Source of the DNA: Lolliginicoccus suaedae
Lineage (GTDB): Bacteria; Actinomycetota; Actinomycetes; Mycobacteriales; Mycobacteriaceae
Assembly (NCBI RefSeq): GCF_008312885.1
Contig: NZ_VSSO01000005.1
Coordinates: 164,767 to 228,766 of the forward strand
Direction of reading: 5' to 3'
DNA length: 64,000 nucleotides
The notes below the pieces were generated by a model, which had not been told where the DNA came from, did no database searches, and saw nothing but the letters and a program-made list of their open reading frames with translations. A program made the translations under genes and the position numbers. Shown here in pieces: positions 60,093-64,000 of the stretch. Every line of letters begins with the position of its first letter. Positions within the stretch are counted from its first letter, which is position 1.

Positions 60093-60881
60093 CTAGTCGG
60101 CCTTGAGCGACTCGAGCGCGGACTCGGCCTCGGCAAGCTCTTTCCGCAGCTCGGCCACGCGCTGCTCGGCCGCTTTCCGGGCGGCGTTCAGGGCGGCCTG
60201 CGCCGCACGGAGAGCACCGGGGTGATCGAGCTGCTGGATCGCGCGCAGCACTGCATCGGGCGTGATGGTCGATCGCTTCAGCGACAGCCCGCCCGGCCGG
60301 TCGACCTCGATCGACCAGGCGCCCTCCTCGTCCGCGCGCAGGGTGATGGCGCACTCGGCGGATTTGCCACGCGGCTTGCCGGACGTCCCTGGTGCGGTCC
60401 GGTCGCTCGCGGCACGGGGGGACGATGGCTTGGCGGGGCCTGCTGACGAGCCCGCGGGCGGCTTGCCCGCTGTTGGCGCAGGCTTCGGTGCCGCCGGAGG
60501 CTTGGGTGCGGGCGGCTTGGTCGCGGGCACCTCGACGCCGGGCCCAGGCGCACCCAGCCCCGCACCCTTCGGCGCGGGCGGCCTGCCCGCCGTAGCAGCC
60601 GCCTTCTTCCGTGGCGCGCGCTTGGCCGGCTGCGGCGCCGCGCGGGTGCGTCGCAGCTCGTGCGCCTCGAACGGGATCTCGTCATTGACACCGGTGGGCT
60701 TGACTATGAGGCTGCTCCCCTCGATGGAGAGGACCCGCGCCGAGGCGCCCTCATCGAGCCCGAGCCCGGCGATCGGTTCGCGGAGGTAGACCGTCGCGCG
60801 CTTGCCTTCTTCCTGGAGCTCGCGGAGTTCCCGCAGGTCATTGTCGGTCAGGTGGGTTTGTCCGGTTCGAGAGGTAGTCAT
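60093..60881 (-). CDS. DUF6319-like protein with Ala/Pro-rich linker and coiled-coil tail
   Basis: This 262-residue protein has an N-terminal domain (LTDNDLRELRELQEEGKRATVYLREP; SARVLSIEGSSLIVKP), a low-complexity Ala/Pro/Lys linker (about residues 82-170), a small beta domain (AITLRADEEGAWSIEVDRPG) and a C-terminal helix predicted as a coiled coil. No export signal is present. I recall such proteins as DUF6319, common in Mycobacteriales, with unknown function. The basic linker suggests binding to nucleic acid or wall polymers. Confidence 0.75.
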   Translation of the reverse strand: MTTSRTGQTHLTDNDLRELRELQEEGKRATVYLREPIAGLGLDEGASARVLSIEGSSLIVKPTGVNDEIPFEAHELRRTRAAPQPAKRAPRKKAAATAGRPPAPKGAGLGAPGPGVEVPATKPPAPKPPAAPKPAPTAGKPPAGSSAGPAKPSSPRAASDRTAPGTSGKPRGKSAECAITLRADEEGAWSIEVDRPGGLSLKRSTITPDAVLRAIQQLDHPGALRAAQAALNAARKAAEQRVAELRKELAEAESALESLKAD

Positions 60882-61009
60882 GCCCCTATTCTCCGGAATT
60901 TTCCGTGTCGTAGCGGCAGGGGCCTAGGTTTGTCACAATGGCGCGCTATCTTTCACACAGCAATACGCGTCAGGCTGTACGCGTCTGGCGGGGATCAAGG
61001 AGGGGGATC

Positions 61010-62314
61010 ATGCACGTGGGGGGACGGGTCGCGCCACCGCGGGAGTTCGCGCCGCGATGGTGGATCCATGCAGCCCTGCTGGCAGGCGCGATCGCGACCG
61101 TGTGGTTCCACATCCGCGTGGTGCCGATCAGCACCGAGCACTGGGGGCTGTTCAGAAACATGCTCGATGTGCATGTCTATGCCGGGGGCGGCCTCGCGGT
61201 GCTCGAGGACCGTGCCGTCTACGAGGGCCCGGTGTACTGGCGCATGGCGTTCACCTATCCACCGTTCGCCGCGATCCTCTTCACCGCCATCGCGGGCCTG
61301 GGGGACACCGCTCTCGAGGTCACCTGGACCGTGCTCTCGGCACTGGCCCTGTACGCGACGATCGTGCTCTCGTGGAAGGCCCTGGGCTACCGGGTCGGCG
61401 CGGCCCTGCTCGCCTCGGCAGTGCCCATGATGGTCATCGCGACGCTGCTCGAACCAGTGCGCACGACCATCTGGTACGGGCAGATCAACCTCATCCTGCT
61501 CCTCCTGGTCGTGTGGGATCTCTCGCGCGCCAGGGGCAGCAAGCTGCGCGGCATCGGCATGGGTCTCGCGGCCGGCATCAAGCTGACGCCTGGCTTCTTC
61601 CTCGTGTACCTCGCGATCACGCGGCAGTGGCGCGCTCTGGTCACCGCGGCCAGCACCATCGCTGCAACGATCCTCATCGCTGGACTGGTCATTCCGCGAG
61701 ACTCGCTGCGCTTCTGGCGCGGCACCCTGTTCGAGTCCGAGCGGATCGGAGCGGTCAACGCCCCGTCCAACCAGTCGATCACCGGCGCGCTCACCCATCT
61801 GATGCACACGGCCGAGCCACCGCTGTGGGCGGTCGGATCCTTGTCGCTGCTCGCCCTCGCCCTGGGGCTGGCCGCCATGTGGCTGGCGTACCGCGCGGGG
61901 CAGGAACTCCTCGCCGGCACCATCGCGGGCCTCACCGCGGCCACGATCTCCCCGTTCTCCTGGGGGCACCACTGGGTGTGGTTCGTGCCGCTGATCATCG
62001 CGCTCAGCCACTACGCCGCGATCTCGCGGCACCGGCTCATCGCGTGGCTCCTGCCGGTGGCGGCGGCCATCCCCGCGATCAGCTGGGTGCAGACCTTCAT
62101 CGACCCGCTGCAGCCAGGCGGGGTGTTCTACGCCATCGGCACCTTCATGCTGCTGCCCCCGGATCCCGCGCTGGTCATCCTGCTGCGCGCGGTGTTCCCC
62201 CTCGTCTTCGTGGTCGTCACCGTCGTCACCATCCTGGTCCTGGCCCCGCGACGCGGCCCCGCCACCACCCCGCCTGATCGAGCGCAAGCATCACGCGACA
62301 AGGTGGATGCGTGA
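61010..62314 (+). CDS. GT87-family polyprenol-phosphate mannosyltransferase-like membrane protein
   Basis: This 434-residue protein has about ten membrane helices. It shows the GT87/DUF2029 pattern: an acidic DVHVYAGGG in the first outer loop, YPPFAAILF, WYGQINLILLLL, AAGIKLTPGFF and SPFSWGHHWVWFVPL. Family members (PimE, Rv2181) use polyprenyl-phosphomannose to build phosphatidylinositol mannosides and lipoarabinomannan. ATG at 61010 follows AAGGAGG. Its stop overlaps the next gene's GTG. Confidence 0.9.
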   Translation: MHVGGRVAPPREFAPRWWIHAALLAGAIATVWFHIRVVPISTEHWGLFRNMLDVHVYAGGGLAVLEDRAVYEGPVYWRMAFTYPPFAAILFTAIAGLGDTALEVTWTVLSALALYATIVLSWKALGYRVGAALLASAVPMMVIATLLEPVRTTIWYGQINLILLLLVVWDLSRARGSKLRGIGMGLAAGIKLTPGFFLVYLAITRQWRALVTAASTIAATILIAGLVIPRDSLRFWRGTLFESERIGAVNAPSNQSITGALTHLMHTAEPPLWAVGSLSLLALALGLAAMWLAYRAGQELLAGTIAGLTAATISPFSWGHHWVWFVPLIIALSHYAAISRHRLIAWLLPVAAAIPAISWVQTFIDPLQPGGVFYAIGTFMLLPPDPALVILLRAVFPLVFVVVTVVTILVLAPRRGPATTPPDRAQASRDKVDA

Positions 62315-63513
62315 AGCCTCTCGCCGCCCGCCTGGCCTCGCTGCTCGATCCCGTGGATGAGTTCCTCTCCGCGAGGTACCCCGCAGTGCTCAGCCCGGGC
62401 CAGCCCCCGCACACCGTGTATGTAGCGGCATCCGACGCCGCCGCCGGAACGGTCACCACCTGGGGTAGCCGCGCTCGCGAGCTGCTCGACCAGCATCGCG
62501 ACCATCTTGCCGGGCTCGCGGGGGCCGATGTCCTCGACGGGGTGGCCGAGCGCCTCCGCAACGATCCCATCGCTGACCTCCGCTACGACTTCGAGGACGG
62601 CTACGGCTGGCGCACCGATGCCACCGAGGATGCGCATGCCCGCGCGGTGGGCGAGCTTCTCGCCGGAAGCGCGGACCGGCCTCGCGGCGTGGGCATCCGC
62701 GCGAAAGGCCTCGCGGCCCATGAGCGGGCTCGAATGCTGCGCACCGTGGAGCTCGTGCTCGACTCCGCGGGCGGCGTGCCTGCTGGTTTCGTGCTCACCG
62801 TTCCCAAGCTGCGGCACCACGACCAGGTCCCGGCGATCGTCGCAATCTGCGAGCACTTCGAGGACGCGCATGGCCTCGCCGAGGGAGAGTTGCGCTTCGA
62901 GCTACAGATCGAGTCCCCCCAGGCCATCATCGCCGCCGATGGGACGATCCCGGTGGCACGCGCCATCCACGCCGCGGGCCCGCGCCTCACTGGATTGCAC
63001 TATGGCACCTTCGACTACAGCGCGGCCTGCGGAATCGCCCCGCAGCACCAGACCCTGGAGCATCCTGTCGCTGATCACGCCAAGGCCGTGATGCTCGCGG
63101 CGGCCGCCCAGACCGGGGTGTGGGTGTGCGATGGCTCCACCAATATCGTTCCGGCCGGCAGCGCCACCCAGCAGGCCAGCGCGCTGGATCTGCACTTCCG
63201 GCTGGTATCACGGTCCCTTGCCGGTGGCTACTACCAGGGCTGGGACATGCACCCCGGGCATCTCATCACGCGCTGGGCAGCGACCTACCGGTTCTACCGG
63301 GATTCCCTGCGCATCGCAGCGCCCCGGTTGGGCACCTACCTGCAACGTGGGACCAGCGAGGTGATCGACGAGCCAGCCACCGCGCAAGCGCTCGCCACCA
63401 TCGTGCTGCGCGGCCTCGAGGCCGGTGCGTTCCATGAGGCCGATGTGGTGGCGCTCGCGCCCCCGTGCACCCGCGCCACGCTCGAGAGCCTCGCCGCGCG
63501 CGTGCTGCCCTGA
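62311..63513 (+). CDS. HpcH/HpaI-aldolase-fold protein (DUF6986), allantoin-gene neighbour
   Basis: This 400-residue protein has the aldolase/citrate-lyase TIM barrel: DLRYDFEDGYGW, VLTVPKLRHHDQVPAIV, LRFELQIESPQAI with the metal-site Glu, and GLHYGTFDYSAACG. Such proteins occur beside allantoicase in many actinobacteria, as here, and may act on the glyoxylate released. The GTG start overlaps the preceding stop (GTGA), which couples it to an unrelated GT87 gene. Confidence 0.85.
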   Translation: MKPLAARLASLLDPVDEFLSARYPAVLSPGQPPHTVYVAASDAAAGTVTTWGSRARELLDQHRDHLAGLAGADVLDGVAERLRNDPIADLRYDFEDGYGWRTDATEDAHARAVGELLAGSADRPRGVGIRAKGLAAHERARMLRTVELVLDSAGGVPAGFVLTVPKLRHHDQVPAIVAICEHFEDAHGLAEGELRFELQIESPQAIIAADGTIPVARAIHAAGPRLTGLHYGTFDYSAACGIAPQHQTLEHPVADHAKAVMLAAAAQTGVWVCDGSTNIVPAGSATQQASALDLHFRLVSRSLAGGYYQGWDMHPGHLITRWAATYRFYRDSLRIAAPRLGTYLQRGTSEVIDEPATAQALATIVLRGLEAGAFHEADVVALAPPCTRATLESLAARVLP

Positions 63514-63575
63514 TCTCCCGCCCGCGCAAGGCAAGCCCCGGGGCCCGATTTCACGCCGGTGAAACGTGGCCGCAG

Positions 63576-63590
63576 TAGGTTGGAGCGGTG
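63576..63590 (+). promoter_or_regulatory. Leaderless promoter of allantoicase
   Basis: TAGGTT (63576-63581) lies six bases before GTG 63588, with no ribosome site between. Confidence 0.5.
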
Positions 63591-64000
63591 ACCACTCCCC
63601 CACCCTTTACCCGCCTCCCCGACCTCGCGGCCCGGTTGCTCGGAGGTGCGGTGGTGTGGGCGAGCGACGAGTCCTTCGCCGAGAAGGAGAACCTCATCCG
63701 CCCCGGGGCGCCCCAGCATTCCGCGGCGACGTTCGGCCACAAGGGGCAGGTCTATGACGGGTGGGAGACGCGTCGCCGACGCTCCCCCGGTTCCGATCAT
63801 GCGATCGTGCGGCTCGGGGCGCCCGGCATCGTGCACGGCGTGATCGTGGATACCGCATGGTTCACCGGCAACTTTCCCCCCGAGATCTCGGTCGAGGGAG
63901 CCCGCATCGACGGATACCCCGATGCTGGCGGGTTGAATGCCAGTGCCGACTGGTTCCCGCTCGTGCCGCGCCGCAGCGTGGAGGGCGACACCCTCAACCC
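63588..64000 (+). CDS. alc: Allantoicase (C-terminus beyond window)
   Basis: The first 137 residues are visible. They show FTRLPDLAARLLGGAVVWASD, FAEKENLI, GQVYDGWETRRRR, DHAIVRLG and DTAWFTGNFPPE, the first repeat of the bicupin-like allantoicase fold. The enzyme splits allantoate to ureidoglycolate and urea in purine-nitrogen recovery. The GTG start is supported by a -10-like box six bases upstream. Confidence 0.95.
   Translation, partial: MTTPPPFTRLPDLAARLLGGAVVWASDESFAEKENLIRPGAPQHSAATFGHKGQVYDGWETRRRRSPGSDHAIVRLGAPGIVHGVIVDTAWFTGNFPPEISVEGARIDGYPDAGGLNASADWFPLVPRRSVEGDTLN

Noticed and set aside
1..64000. CRISPR arrays, insertion sequences, phage genes, tRNA or rRNA genes
   Set aside because: Reading the window showed no regularly spaced repeats, transposase or integrase motifs, or cloverleaf or rRNA-like segments. 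A dedicated tRNA search would be decisive and was not possible.

Overview
This window comes from a very GC-rich actinobacterium of the mycolic-acid group (Mycobacteriales/Corynebacteriales). The strongest evidence is gene order. Positions 331-10802 carry pckG, two linked P-loop-like proteins, trmB, a NYN-domain gene and an MmpL3-type transporter, matching the Mycobacterium tuberculosis block Rv0211-Rv0206c as I recall it. A G6PD gene has been inserted into this block. Further on lie a Zmp1-type M13 peptidase, an acyltransferase-3 protein, a WS/DGAT wax/triacylglycerol synthase and an HSL-family lipase, which also suit a lipid-rich mycolate cell. I see no tRNA, rRNA, CRISPR array, insertion sequence or phage gene.

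Layout. 1-11600: dodecin (cut by the window edge), gluconeogenesis and pentose-phosphate enzymes, the MmpL3 block and a paired CrcB fluoride channel. 11620-18666: a DUF1707 protein, then three HAMP-linked class III nucleotide cyclases around a flippase-like membrane protein; the middle cyclase has lost transition-state residues. 18682-24670: a penicillin-binding lipoprotein without any catalytic motif, a helical unknown, a monoglyceride-lipase-like hydrolase, pirin and NagB. 24647-44116: a long thiol-redox and membrane region. It holds a Crp/Fnr-like regulator, a TlpA lipoprotein with CcdA and an ECF sigma factor, a zinc-finger anti-sigma-like protein with a MerA-like flavoenzyme, a secreted HNH/Excalibur nuclease, a patatin, DUF3179, two thioredoxin-fold genes sharing one leader, and TVP38 plus CDP-alcohol transferase divergent from a YnjBCD-type ABC transporter, then a peroxiredoxin-like protein and DedA. 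44202-53124: YqiJ-like protein, flotillin and a 1675-residue AAA+ ATPase in one operon, then an MscS channel bracketed by inverted repeats. 53257-64000: Zmp1, lipid genes, a GT87 mannosyltransferase-like protein, and an aldolase-family protein next to allantoicase (cut by the window edge).

Three families of dispersed palindromic intergenic repeats occur, two copies each. At least seven genes have the signature of leaderless GTG starts. Four proteins look like pseudoenzymes: a PBP, a cyclase and two P-loop proteins. The best candidates for undescribed biology are the YqiJ-flotillin-AAA+ operon, the ydj/ynj-like redox-transport module and the shared structured leader of two thioredoxin-fold genes.
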